From positions 1 to 64,000 of the forward strand of contig CAWUCO010000202.1 of assembly GCA_963920705.1 (NCBI GenBank): 64,000 nucleotides of DNA, in the 5' to 3' direction. The first letter of the stretch is position 1. Every line of letters starts with the position of its first letter. The translations under genes and the position numbers were made by a program. Of the stretch, positions 45,114-55,169 are shown one piece after another. The notes under the pieces are model-generated. The model worked only from the letters and a program-made list of their open reading frames with translations, ran no database searches and was not told the origin of the DNA. This stretch comes from Odiellus spinosus (Eukaryota > Arthropoda > Arachnida > Opiliones > Phalangiidae).

Positions 45114-45830
45114 ATGCAGGAGCACGAATATTGCCTCTCAGAAAAACCAACTATCGGGATAAACGACTCGGGTCTTTTTATTCGGCGGAACGATACTAAG
45201 AGTAGCGTAACGATTAATCAAAACGTTTGGGATAGCATCTGGTTATGGGAAAACGACATTGAAGCCTTTTTCGAAGACGCGCTACATCGTTTTCAATGCT
45301 GGTTACCGGATAAATATCAAATTGAAGGAATAGCGTCACCGGATGGTGTCAAATTTATAGACATTCGGCGCTATAATCGAGATTCCTCGAAATATTCTAC
45401 CTTTTACCAGACTTGGTTCTCGACCTCGAACGGCTTCTCCTTCAAGAAATCGACTTGGAAACGCCTGAAACAATTGAAAACCAGGTTGGATGAAGTCTCG
45501 CGAACCAAAATTACGATTAAAAAACTCTTCAAAAACCTGATTCTTCGAGATGTGATTGAGAAGATGTATAATATCACCGAGGGATGCTTTAATCAAGCCT
45601 GTAACGAGAAATTAGCCCACGATAGTTCTTGCCCGACAAACACCGCGCTGGAATTTGATGAAAGAATGGAAAAAAATATCGCTAGCGCTATTCAGATGTT
45701 AAATAAGGAATCTATCGTAACCAATTTTCAAATCACGCACGACGAATCCGAGGAGGATTTGGAGCGATTGTTCTTGGACATCACTAAAGATACGACCGAC
45801 TTGAAATACGAAATTATGTACGATATTTAA
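45114..45830 (+). CDS. Polinton E PC4 (p15)-like protein
   Basis: 238 residues. Residues about 70-128 read like the PC4 single-strand DNA-binding and coactivator fold: FIDIRRYNRDS, then GFSFKKSTWKRLKQLKTRLD, where the GxSL-x-W and following helix are typical. Residues 10-55 look like a second degenerate unit (SVTINQNVWDSIWLW). The C terminus has several Cys and an acidic end. It could coat single-stranded replication intermediates or regulate late transcription (inference). Confidence 0.5.
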   Translation: MQEHEYCLSEKPTIGINDSGLFIRRNDTKSSVTINQNVWDSIWLWENDIEAFFEDALHRFQCWLPDKYQIEGIASPDGVKFIDIRRYNRDSSKYSTFYQTWFSTSNGFSFKKSTWKRLKQLKTRLDEVSRTKITIKKLFKNLILRDVIEKMYNITEGCFNQACNEKLAHDSSCPTNTALEFDERMEKNIASAIQMLNKESIVTNFQITHDESEEDLERLFLDITKDTTDLKYEIMYDI

Positions 45831-45867
45831 ATAAAAACTTTTTGAAATAATTGTTATTCTTATTACG

Positions 45868-46794
45868 ATGGTGGGGAAACGAGTAGCTCAAAAATTAAGC
45901 CGAGTGTATTACGATCCCCAACACGCCGCTAGTCTAGGTTCCCCGAAAAAACTAGGAGAGGCGAACCCGAAAGTCTCGAAACAAGATGTGCAAGACTGGT
46001 TAGTAACGCAACCCGCCTATACGAAACATAGAAACAGACGTAAAAACTTCCCTAGGAATCAAATCTACGTCACGCAGATGGATGAAGTATTCCAAGGAGA
46101 TTTAATTGACCTACCTAAACTAGTTAAGCGGAATAATAAATATCGATACGTTTTAACGGTAATCGATTTGTTATCGAGATACGCCTGGGCCCGACCGTTA
46201 AAAACCAAAAACGGGTCTGAAATGATTAGAGCCCTGGAATCCATTTTTAAACAACGGACCCCTTCGCGTTTTAATACGGACGAAGGTAGCGAGTTTATTA
46301 ATAAACCGGTTCAGGCGTACTTAAAGAGAAAAGGTATTCACTGGTACCCTAGCTACGGCACTTTGAAATGTAGTATGATCGAGCGCTTTAATAGAACTTT
46401 AAAAAATCGAATATTTAGATTAATGACTAAAAATAACGATTCGAATTACGTGAAACATTTGCAAAAAGTGGTGGAAGGGTACAATAAAACGAAACATTCG
46501 ACGATTAAAATGGCGCCGAAGGATGTGAATATTGATAACGAGCATTTAGTCTGGAAACGGTTATACATGAAAAAGAAAAAGAAAGTTAAGAAGCCCAAAT
46601 TACGTCCGGGAGATCGAGTTCGAATTTCGGCGGATAAAGGCATTTTTGGGAAAGGATATACGGGTTACTGGACGGACGAGATCTTCGTTATAAGGAAAGT
46701 CCTCTATCGCGATCCACCCGCTTACGTCATTGAGGATGGAACTGGTGAGGTTATAAGAGGGGCATTCTACGAGCCCGAAGTTCAAAAAGTATGA
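45868..46794 (+). CDS. Polinton E integrase (retroviral-type rve)
   Basis: 308 residues, no lesion. DDE residues are D78 (FQGDLIDL), D138 (FNTDEGSEF) and E172 (MIERFNRTLKNR). A basic linker (KKKKKVKKPK) leads to a chromodomain-like C terminus (PPAYVIEDGTGEVIRGAFYEPE). It would insert the element into host DNA. Its stop overlaps the protease ATG (ATGA). Confidence 0.95.
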   Translation: MVGKRVAQKLSRVYYDPQHAASLGSPKKLGEANPKVSKQDVQDWLVTQPAYTKHRNRRKNFPRNQIYVTQMDEVFQGDLIDLPKLVKRNNKYRYVLTVIDLLSRYAWARPLKTKNGSEMIRALESIFKQRTPSRFNTDEGSEFINKPVQAYLKRKGIHWYPSYGTLKCSMIERFNRTLKNRIFRLMTKNNDSNYVKHLQKVVEGYNKTKHSTIKMAPKDVNIDNEHLVWKRLYMKKKKKVKKPKLRPGDRVRISADKGIFGKGYTGYWTDEIFVIRKVLYRDPPAYVIEDGTGEVIRGAFYEPEVQKV

Positions 46795-47177
46795 ATACCG
46801 AAGAATTAACGTCTTTTCTACAATGCGATACCCGAACGCGACCCTTTTTTGTCGGTGTGTTTCCCCAAGATATCTTACCCGAGAAACCCGACTTTAAACC
46901 CTATTGTTTCGTGATTAATTCGGAACCTGCCTCCGAAAGCGGTCTACATTGGGTAGGCGTTTTTGTGGATCGAAACGATGTCGGCCATTTCTTTTGCTCT
47001 TTCGGAAAAGAACCGAGTTATTACGGATTGGATTTATCTAGATATACCACCAAGTGGAAATACAACGCTACGTCGTTACAGCCAAAAGCGTCGTTCACCT
47101 GTGGAGGTCACGTGATTTTTGTTTTAACCGGTTTATGCGCCGGTCTGTCTTTCAAAAATATCCTAAATGAAATGTAG
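46791..47177 (+). CDS. Polinton E adenain-like cysteine protease
   Basis: 128 residues. His53 (GLHWVGVF), Gln97 and Cys104 (FTCGGHVIFVL) fit the adenovirus/Ulp1-type triad. The position where an acidic residue is normal (the FFDSFG-like motif) reads FFCSFG with Cys69, so a catalytic acid may be missing or supplied elsewhere. It matures capsid proteins in intact elements. Confidence 0.85.
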   Translation: MNTEELTSFLQCDTRTRPFFVGVFPQDILPEKPDFKPYCFVINSEPASESGLHWVGVFVDRNDVGHFFCSFGKEPSYYGLDLSRYTTKWKYNATSLQPKASFTCGGHVIFVLTGLCAGLSFKNILNEM

Positions 47178-47482
47178 AACTTGAGAGATAAAACGTATAA
47201 TGATATTATTATAATGTTAAATATGTGTATGCATTTAATGAATCACGAAAACGGTTCTTGTATCGAATAATTTTATTAAAGAGTGTTTACAGATTTAAAC
47301 ATCTTAACATGTTTTTTACAAAAATAACAGTATAAGTGTTGGGGCGAATTGAAAGCGCCGTGAAACGCGAAAGCGAAAGTGAGAAAGAAACTGCCGAGTG
47401 CTTCGAAGATACTTAAACTTAATATATTTATTAAAATTAAATATGTATTTACTATAAACAGATAACAAATTGCATAAATAAA
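47178..47482. other. Convergent 3-prime ends of the two Polinton E blocks
   Basis: AT-rich spacer with AATAAA-like signals on both strands and no gene. Confidence 0.5.
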
Positions 47483-47707
47483 TTAAAAACACCTATGAAT
47501 CGGGTTATCTTGAAAATATAGACATATAAATAAGGAACATTCGCACTCGACGGAATTCCGGTGTTTAATCTTCGAATATATTAAACAAATAATCAAAACA
47601 GGTATTAGCGCGATTAACACGCAAACTGTCAAAAGAAATAATAACGGAAGTCCTAATATAACGCCAAGGCAGAGAAGAAAGCGACCGGTTGTCTTCACAA
47701 GTCCCAT
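47483..47707 (-). CDS. Polinton E small membrane protein
   Basis: 74 residues with one long hydrophobic segment, roughly residues 10-43 (GLPLLFLLTVCVLIALIPVL), enough for one long or two short membrane passes, then a Cys-rich tail. It overlaps the end of the previous gene by 13 bp. Role unknown. Confidence 0.6.
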   Translation of the reverse strand: MGLVKTTGRFLLCLGVILGLPLLFLLTVCVLIALIPVLIICLIYSKIKHRNSVECECSLFICLYFQDNPIHRCF

Positions 47708-48294
47708 CTTCTTCCAGTTTTCTTTCTTAAGGTCATACGCTCTTGATTTTCTTCGTTCGATTTATCGAGAGTTTCCCGGGCGTATCTGCGCTGTTTTTCC
47801 TTCAATCTTTCGGCCGTACTTTGTCTCGGCGGGGTGGCTTTCGGTTGCTTGGCTATAAGAGTACTCAATGCTTGCGCGAGTTGGCTAAGAGACGCCGGCT
47901 GAGTTTGGACTGACTGTTGCGTTGAGCGTTTAGGAGTTTGAGAAGTTATCGAGGGAGTAGATGCCAGCGCCACCGGTGTCGAATGTTGCGTCGGAGAAAA
48001 CATGGTAGCGTTGTTAGGAGTTAACCAAGGCATTGATTGTAACGTTGCGGGTGGCGTAGGGATACTAGCTGGCGGGGTCGGTGTTGGTAGATTTTTCACG
48101 TTAACGAAGGGGGGTTCGATCAGGCTTTTCATATTGATGTATTTTTGGAAAACATCCGAATATAAACGTAATTTTTGTTCGCTGGAGAAAGTTTTATCCC
48201 GTAATATTTTTGACATTTCTAGGTCAAGTTGATTAGTTTCTTTCTCGGGATCGGACAAGATTGTCGTTTCCGGAACCAAAATCATTCGTTTCAT
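47695..48294 (-). CDS. Polinton E Pro/Thr-rich structural-type protein
   Basis: 199 residues starting MKRMILVPETTILSD, a start I associate with a conserved Polinton/adintovirus late protein. The middle is Pro, Thr and Gln-rich and the end is basic and coiled (ERLKEKQRRYARETLDK). It overlaps the pX-like gene by ATGA. Function not established. Confidence 0.6.
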   Translation of the reverse strand: MKRMILVPETTILSDPEKETNQLDLEMSKILRDKTFSSEQKLRLYSDVFQKYINMKSLIEPPFVNVKNLPTPTPPASIPTPPATLQSMPWLTPNNATMFSPTQHSTPVALASTPSITSQTPKRSTQQSVQTQPASLSQLAQALSTLIAKQPKATPPRQSTAERLKEKQRRYARETLDKSNEENQERMTLRKKTGRRWDL

Positions 48295-48692
48295 TGCGCG
48301 AACGAAGAAATCGTGGAGATCAAGGTCGGAATCAGAGCGCCTAATAAACCTGGCAAAAAACCGCCGACTTGCTTTATAAGGATTTTTCGTTTGTTTTTAT
48401 CTAAGACACGTTTATTGGCTATTTTTCGTACGAAAGCTCCGTGCTGTTTCACGTATAATCTCTCCTTCTCTGGCAAAGCGATATTTCCTCGTAATAAATT
48501 ATAGAAAGAATTATACATCGCTTTCATTTGATTATTTTTCGCTTTTTTCAAAATACGGGTCAATTTACCTCCCCCTTCCTGACTAGCTTTCTTTAAGTCT
48601 CGGAAGAATCTTACGTGTTTTTTTAAGGGGTGGGGTTTACGACGTCTAACATTCCTCATTTTTTTCAGGAGGCTTTTTACCTTTCGACTCAT
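48291..48692 (-). CDS. Polinton E adenovirus pX-like core protein
   Basis: Start chosen at MSRKVKSLLKK (48692), as the upstream codons lack a natural ATG context. Very basic N-terminal half, then a hydrophobic C-terminal segment GGFLPGLLGALIPTLISTI. A basic body plus a Gly-rich hydrophobic end is the pattern of adenovirus pX and its adintovirus relatives. It would condense DNA or act on membranes. Confidence 0.65.
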   Translation of the reverse strand: MSRKVKSLLKKMRNVRRRKPHPLKKHVRFFRDLKKASQEGGGKLTRILKKAKNNQMKAMYNSFYNLLRGNIALPEKERLYVKQHGAFVRKIANKRVLDKNKRKILIKQVGGFLPGLLGALIPTLISTISSFAQ

Positions 48693-48744
48693 TGTAAAGC
48701 TTAAGCAAGAATAAAGAAAAGACACGCATTGTTACGATATATAT

Positions 48745-49535
48745 TTATTCGTGTACAAAAATCATATTTCCTTCATTTGGAAAAACGTTAGACCTTAACC
48801 GTAATTCGTCGTTAATATTTTGTTTTAAATCAATACACAAATAAGAAAATGGTTTATCTCTAGTGACAAAATCATACGCTTTAGTTACGAGTTTTTTATT
48901 ATTAGGAAATATTTGTCTACTCAGATAGTTAATTTGGGATCCATCTCGCGGGTTTCGAAATACAATTATATAAGACGCGTTTAAACTAATCGTTCGGCTT
49001 TCTTTGCCTTGACCGAATAAATTTTGAGTTAATAATGCTACGGAAAGATTTTTATGATGGCTATTGACGCAGAATATATTTGAGACAGTTGTACTATTAT
49101 AACAAGTCGATGCTAAATCATCAATAATTAAAAAGTTATTTAATTTTGGATCCCAAAAATTACAACCATCCGGCGGTAAACCCTCCAAAAATTCTACGCT
49201 ACAAATTTCTTTTTTAATTTCGTCAAATAAAGGTTGATACTCTTTATAACAATAAACAATTCTGTTCGGAGGCGGGTCTATTAAACAATTAGCGTTTTTA
49301 AAAGATTATGTATCCACGTGGTTTTTCCCGACATGGTACACCCGCTCACAACAATTGCATCGGGGCTTGAAACTTTACCCGGCAACACATTTTTTTTAAA
49401 TATATTTTCGAAGACCGAAATTCGTTTTTTGAAATAGAGATTATCTCTGAAAAACCAATCGACGCGGTCTTCCGTAGGTAAATACCACATGACTGGTAAA
49501 TCGTCAAAGGTTACGCGTTTATATATCTTTTCCAT
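48745..49535 (-). pseudogene. Polinton E packaging ATPase (FtsK/HerA), split by a -1 frame change
   Basis: Starts MEKIYKRVTFDDLPV at 49535 and has Walker A GCTMSGKTTW. The frame then stops at 49281. The -1 frame continues with the Walker B-like NNFLIIDDLAS, LTQNLFGQGKE and FRNPRDGSQINYLS to 48745. The switch point contains T TTA AAA in the starting frame, a canonical -1 slippery heptamer, so both a one-base loss in an A run and programmed frameshifting are possible. Confidence 0.85.
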
Positions 49536-49938
49536 TGATAATGTTTTGTTGGAAATCAATAATACCTTGTTGAAACACTTGCAATAGCTTCAAGATAGTC
49601 GTATTTTCAATTAAAGGAGCCAATTGTTCCAGACAATCCCGAGCGATGTTTTCGCGTCGTTGTTCTTCGCTTCGGGTGATATTAGTCACGTCACGACCCA
49701 AAACAAACTCGCAGAAAGGGGCCAGTTTTTGATGGACGGTCATCGGATCGTCGGTATACAAGTCGGCCCATTTATCAAAGACGTTGTGACAGCTAAAGCA
49801 TTGTGTTTTTAGACCGTCATTGAGGTAAAAAAAACCGGCTTTAGCGAATGCGTCGGGCTTCTTCCAATTCGGTGGATTAGGTAACTTGGTGTACCAGTTC
49901 ACGTTGAAAGATTTAAGGCGCTGGGATTCGATGTTCAT
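49519..49938 (-). CDS. Polinton E BIR-domain protein
   Basis: 139 residues, intact. BIR features: RLKSFNVNW, AKAGFFYLN, zinc ligands C47, C50, H69 and C76, and the TDDP turn. No RING; the C-terminal 60 residues look helical. It overlaps PolB at its start and the ATPase at its end. Same gene order as in Polinton C. Probably inhibits cell death or binds a host BIR partner (inference from family). Confidence 0.85.
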   Translation of the reverse strand: MNIESQRLKSFNVNWYTKLPNPPNWKKPDAFAKAGFFYLNDGLKTQCFSCHNVFDKWADLYTDDPMTVHQKLAPFCEFVLGRDVTNITRSEEQRRENIARDCLEQLAPLIENTTILKLLQVFQQGIIDFQQNIINGKDI

Positions 49939-52900
49939 CTTGCTCTCTCGAATATCCGTAAGGTAATGTCGAGAGGTCGTTCAGAACCATACGCTTGTCG
50001 AAGGTGACCCCGAAAGTTTTCTTTAAGCCCCCGAGAAAAAGTTTCGCTCGACTCTTATCTCGAACCACGCTAAAAGGCACGTCAGCGACGTATGTAGTTC
50101 CGGGGATTTCTAGTGCCTCTTTAATTGAATCAAAATTAATTATTTCTTCATTACGTCTGTTCATGGTGATCCCTTTCATTTTAACGACGCTACTGCCATT
50201 AGAGCACCTGTACGCGTAACTTTTAGGGCCGGAGCAAACATACTCCGTTATTGTCGTTGTGGGGAGTTCATTAACCCATTCCCCTATCATCTTGCCTAAG
50301 GGGGGAAAGTTACTGACGTCATTCTTCTTGCGAATGAAGATTGTACTATCAGTGTCCGCGTATAAATTTCTACGGTCTAAAACCTTTAATGTATTGTATA
50401 AGAATATCCGTCCATACGCGGCGACAAACGTCCCAATTACGCAACTACCCTTGAAGTAGGTGGGGGAATATTCTTTCTTAAATTCCGAAGTTATCAGACA
50501 GATTTCTTCATCGAATGTCTGTCAATTCTTTTGTCGGGTCATTTACTATATCAATGTAAGATTGATAATTGTTGATAAATTTACTACTAGGTCTGGAGGG
50601 GTTGAGAGAATTCCGCCCCCAAATATTGTTCGCCCCTAATTTGGCAGCACTGCGGAGAGTAGGGTTATTTGTCACGTCTTCTGCTTTAATCTCGAACCCT
50701 TCTCTCTCATTAATTGACTGTAAATATTCAGTTTTCTCGAGATCCGTCACCACGTCATGCGGCCACCCCGAATTTTGTATTTTTAGTTTGAGAAAAGCGT
50801 TGATATAGCTACCAAACAAGCCGGGGTCCTCTCCTTTAACATACGTGAACCTCTCGGCGTAATGGTGAACTTCGTAGATCCGGAGTAATACGTATCCATT
50901 CTCCATAGCGTTATAGATCTCGATAGTAGCCCAGGTATCGGTAAGCGCTCGTTCCTCGACGTTGTGAGTACAGGCTTGCACATCTTGTTCCACGCATGTT
51001 CGGCAGAGAGCGAAGAATAGCTTTTGTCTCGATCTGAAAGGTAGGGCGGGGATATAGGCTGAGGGAGGAGGAAGGATTTTACATTTCATTACACCGAAAT
51101 ACGCGTTTTTCTCGTAATTGAAATCGTGCCGTATGATTTCCGGAAAACGTTTTGGAAAAGCCTTTGTCTTACATATATAGGGATATAAACTACAAATGTC
51201 AAACAATTCAATTGTTTCGTCAGGTTTAGCCTTATGGTAAAGCGAATAGGCCTCACAGCGGCCGCCGAACAGGCCTGACCGAGGGCCGATTGGTTCGTGG
51301 AAAGTTAGCGTTTCGCAGAATTTTTGAATTTCCGGACTGTTTTTGATTTGCTCTATCCATTCGCATTCCCATATCTGCTTATATTCCGCGTTGGGAGCGG
51401 TAGTTTTAATAGCTTCGTATCTATCCAAGGTTTTTTCGTGGAGGTTATTGAACGTCTCCTGCAATAAAGGATTCAATTGTCCCCCTTTGGTATGTAAAGG
51501 GCAACCGTGAATGAAACAGCCGTCGAATTGATAGACGGTATCTGGATTAGCCTTCCAAAGACCGAGACGTTTGGATTTTAACCCCGCGACTTCTTTCCTG
51601 CCAGGCCAGCCATTGGAGAGCTATTTTACTTTGGAAGACATTATCTCCATACCCATTAGCGGGTATTACAGCTAGCGTGAACTCTTCAACGTATTTATGG
51701 AGAAACAGATTTGTGCAAGCTCCGGCGATTGTCAGAGAGTTCATATTTAATATATATCGTAACCGGTTTCTTGCTTGAACATTAGCCAAAATTTATCTAC
51801 TCCTTTTTGCAGTACTTTCACGTTCATAATAGTATAGTACTCCAATTCTTCTTGTAAATTGTAGCTCGGCTGTAAAGATTTCTCGGCGTACCACTCGAGA
51901 AAAGATTCGTAATCTTTAGTCTTCATATATTCCGGCTGGAAATATTTCTTGTCGGGTATTTTCGAATTATAATCGAGATTGGTTTCGTTCATGAATATAT
52001 ACGGAAAGAATTGTTTTTGGCACGCGCCGAGAGAGAAAGTGGTTGAAAAACTCCGTAAAGGTTGAGGGATAAAGCTGAAACTATAGATAAATTTCATTTT
52101 TTGATTTTTGAGAAAAATTCCTAAAAGTTTACTTCCCTGAAAAACCACTTCCGGGATAATCTTCATCCTGAGTAACGCGTTTAACACGAAGAAACTATCA
52201 AACGAACGGCCATTATGCGAGACCGCTTGGACTTTAGAGTAAAGGGGAAGTGTCACTTTTACTCGCTTCGTAGCGTGTTGAACGTAATCCTCTTTCGTCT
52301 CGAACAAATAGGTCAAAAATAGATCAAAACAGTCGAAACCCCGAAACGTTTGGTAATCGTATTCTCCGTCGTCGATTTCCATAGCCGAGACGAGAAGTAT
52401 CGGAACGTGCTCTTTATTCTTAACAATAGTTTCCGAGTCGAAATAACAGTATTTAACTTTCTCGTAAACAGTGTCAATCGGCATGACGTAACACTTGTTC
52501 TTCTCGTGTTTCCTTTTACAGTTGCGGCACGGTTTGTTACATTCGTGTTTGTCACCGATTTCTAATCCACAGTCGATGCACCTCCGAAGTTCCGAGCAGA
52601 TATTATTCGATTCGTGTAATTTAAAACAATCACCTTCCTTGAAATATCTATTACAAGCTCTACACCTTATTAGTTTCACTGAGGCTAGCTCGTGAAAGAC
52701 GTTAGCCTTGCATCTATGACACTTTAAAACCGTATCGCACGTATGAGTTAGTTTCTGTCTATCATTGGTAAATATTTTTAAACACAGGACACAGTACCCA
52801 CGACCGCCTTTAAGGTAGTGCAAATCTTTAAGGACGTGTACGTGTTGGTTCAAAGTAACCAAAAAAATTTGCTTCTCTCGAAACGGACCAATGAAATACG

Positions 52901-53721
52901 GCTCCAAGTTTTCTAACTTATAAACAATAATCTGATAATCAGTTAAATAATTTTTGAATTTTTGAATCCCATCCAAATTTACAGAGCCGGGCTCTATATT
53001 AGCTTTCCCATACAGTAATAGGGCTTCGTCTTTTTGCAAGCGGTTTAGAGCCGTTTTTCAATAATCTATAGTATTGCTTTTGTTTCTCGCTAAGCTTGTA
53101 TAGTTTATCTTTGCGTTTCGCTATCCTTCGATCAGCGATAAAAATGCCAATTACTAATCCTCGACCAAAACAAAGGTCATCATCATTCTCCAAGCATATA
53201 TAATTAGGGTTTGATTTCAAAAACGAATCCAAAGCGACTATATTTCGGGCCGCTATCGATTTTTGCCGTCCCCCAATTTGAGCATCGCATTGGAGGAGGA
53301 TGATATCAAAGACGAGAGAAGCGTACAGATTAAAATGACGGTTACTTTGCGCGATTCTACTTATCGAATGTAGAACTCGTTCGGCTGTTAATTCGTTTAC
53401 ATTCATAAATTTTAAATTGACAGGGTTATCTAATTCATCTGATTTAATTACGAACCTTATCCGATTATATTCACTATGGTTTTTTAAAAGGTCATGCAAC
53501 AAAGAATTAATTACATTAACCAACGTGTCGTGGAATTCAGTTAATTTAATTTCGTTTAAATTCTTAAAATTAACTTTAGATTCGATTTGTCTACACCCGT
53601 ACTTTCTCGACTTCTTGTCCAATAGCTTATCGATAGAATAAAACCGGCTAGGATCGCGCTTTGTAGATAAATCCAAGGGCGGTGCCTCCGTTTCAGAACC
53701 GCTGAGCTCGCTCTCACTCAT
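49913..53721 (-). pseudogene. Polinton E DNA polymerase B (protein-primed type), multiple frame breaks
   Basis: Starts MSESELSGSETEAP with PPLDLSTK at about residue 14. Frame changes near 53040, 51780, 51600 and 50515 split it into five open pieces; coding between them is continuous. Motifs: zinc-finger region (CVLCLKIF, CRACNRYFKEGDC), Exo I CYFDSETI, Exo II SHNGRSFDSF, Exo III YYTIMNVKVL with Asn in place of the usual Asp, palm A DICSLYPYI, motif B NNIWGRNS and palm C YADTDS. The order and length are complete. It is inactive as read. Confidence 0.9.
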
Positions 53722-53749
53722 CGCGATAGACTGAAGAGGAAACTCCCTA

Positions 53750-54569
53750 TCACTTTAATAAAAGACGTACTTCTAACGGTTTCAAACCGGTAAATTTTAC
53801 GAGAGGGAGTTTAGGCCAACTTTCGTAGATATAATTTAAAGAATCCTCTTTATTGTAAGAAACAACACTTTGCATGAACGACACATCGGGAATTTTAATT
53901 GATAAAAGACAATATACAAACAATATCGCCTTTCGCGTATTTCGTAAATTGGTGAAAATCGTATGAGAATTTAAAAGCATTCGTCATAAAATCGTCACTA
54001 CGAATGAACGCAAAGTTAATACCCTGCGGGGTTGGATCACGATCTAAAAGATGCCATCCATCACCGACATTTAAATGGGGGGTATGTTTAAAGGTATATT
54101 TGCTCTTTAATTCATTAAAACTCTCGGTTAATTGTCTTCTAAGACTTTTCAGAATATAAACCACAACATCGGGGTTAGTTATATATAATCCGTCAATGAA
54201 AGTCGGTAACCTTCTCAACCATTTTTGTTCATTTAAAATTTTTTGAATACCAAGTTTATCTGATGGATTTGGGCCTAAGCGCCAAAAACCAAAGTCCGAA
54301 ATCCACGGGTGGTTTATTATAATTCTTTTAAAAATCGTAACTTTCGAACAATATTTCCCGTTTATATAATATTTACGCACTATATCCGTAGGCAGTACGT
54401 GTACCCACTCTAGAGCATGCAAGAACCATAAAAATCTACAATATTCTAAATGCTCTCTATAAATTTTTGCAACTAAAAATTCATTAAGACCTAACTTGAC
54501 AAACCGTCTTGTCTGTCCAGTACAAACAACGCTATTAGTTGCTAGGATTAAGAGAGTAGGCGGATCCAT
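53750..54569 (-). pseudogene. Polinton E accessory protein (MNPPSL family)
   Basis: Start chosen at MDPPTLLILATNSVVC (54569). Open to about 53895, with a frame change near 53930, then to 53750 (GLKPLEVRLLL end). Contains KFSYDFHQF, as in the copies at 1278 and 25798. Conserved next to PolB in three elements, so a replication-linked or early host-facing role is plausible. Confidence 0.65.
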
Positions 54570-54640
54570 ATTTAATACACACAAAAGTTAACTAACCTGA
54601 TAATTGTTTTTTTTTTTTCAAAAAAATGGAAAATCAATAC

Positions 54641-55072
54641 TTAAGTTTTCTTTGAGCGCTTGATTGGAGGGACGATAACCTTCTCTGGGTTCTCCCTCAT
54701 TTCTCTGGCAATTCGGGCTACCATGGTATTGATCAGTTTTGATTCGCGGGAATCCTCGTCAACGATGAACTTCAATCTCCGCGAACTTTGTTCCCAGATT
54801 TGGGACGCGGCGACATCTTTTATATCAGAATAATTGTAAATCTGAATATCGAAGTAGACCTCTCCTTTGGTCGCCGGCAGCTTGATAGTATACGTAGAAT
54901 TATCACTTCTTATATCGAACCGCGGAACAATGCCACCCTGGCGATCGACTGTTGATTCCTCAACCATTGACTGGATATGTTGTTCCAATTCTGACCGCCA
55001 GTCGTCCACCTCGGACAAGTCGGGTAGCGTGTTGACCAAGTCCAATTTCCTTTTCTGCGAGCTACCGGCCAT
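54641..55072 (-). CDS. Polinton E small charged protein (first gene of the - block)
   Basis: Start chosen at MAGSSQKRKLDLVN (55072), which lies 47 bp from the TATA box. 143 residues and intact. Ortholog of 25361-25795, with shared QGGIVPRFD, YFDIQIYNYSD and the basic end PPIKRSKK. Unknown function; likely early and nuclear. Confidence 0.7.
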   Translation of the reverse strand: MAGSSQKRKLDLVNTLPDLSEVDDWRSELEQHIQSMVEESTVDRQGGIVPRFDIRSDNSTYTIKLPATKGEVYFDIQIYNYSDIKDVAASQIWEQSSRRLKFIVDEDSRESKLINTMVARIAREMRENPEKVIVPPIKRSKKT

Positions 55073-55118
55073 GATGATGATCGAGAGAGTTTGTGATATT
55101 TTCAACTAAAAATAGTGG

Positions 55119-55126
55119 TTTATATA
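55119..55126 (-). promoter_or_regulatory. TATA box of the Polinton E PolB block
   Basis: TATATAAA on the - strand, mirroring the promoter of Polinton B. Confidence 0.6.
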
Positions 55127-55169
55127 CACCCTTGTATAGGTATTTTAATCGAAAAAAAATGAACTTTCA

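Larger units (their letters stand above)
41800..55150. mobile_element. Polinton E (Maverick / adintovirus-like), nearly full gene set
   Basis: Two convergent blocks meet near 47.2-47.48 kb: capsid, integrase and protease on +; ATPase, BIR and PolB on -. The combination of protein-primed PolB, retroviral-type integrase, adenain-like protease, FtsK/HerA ATPase and both jelly-roll capsid proteins defines the group. Long terminal inverted repeats were not found by eye, so the ends are approximate and set by the two outer promoters. Confidence 0.85.
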
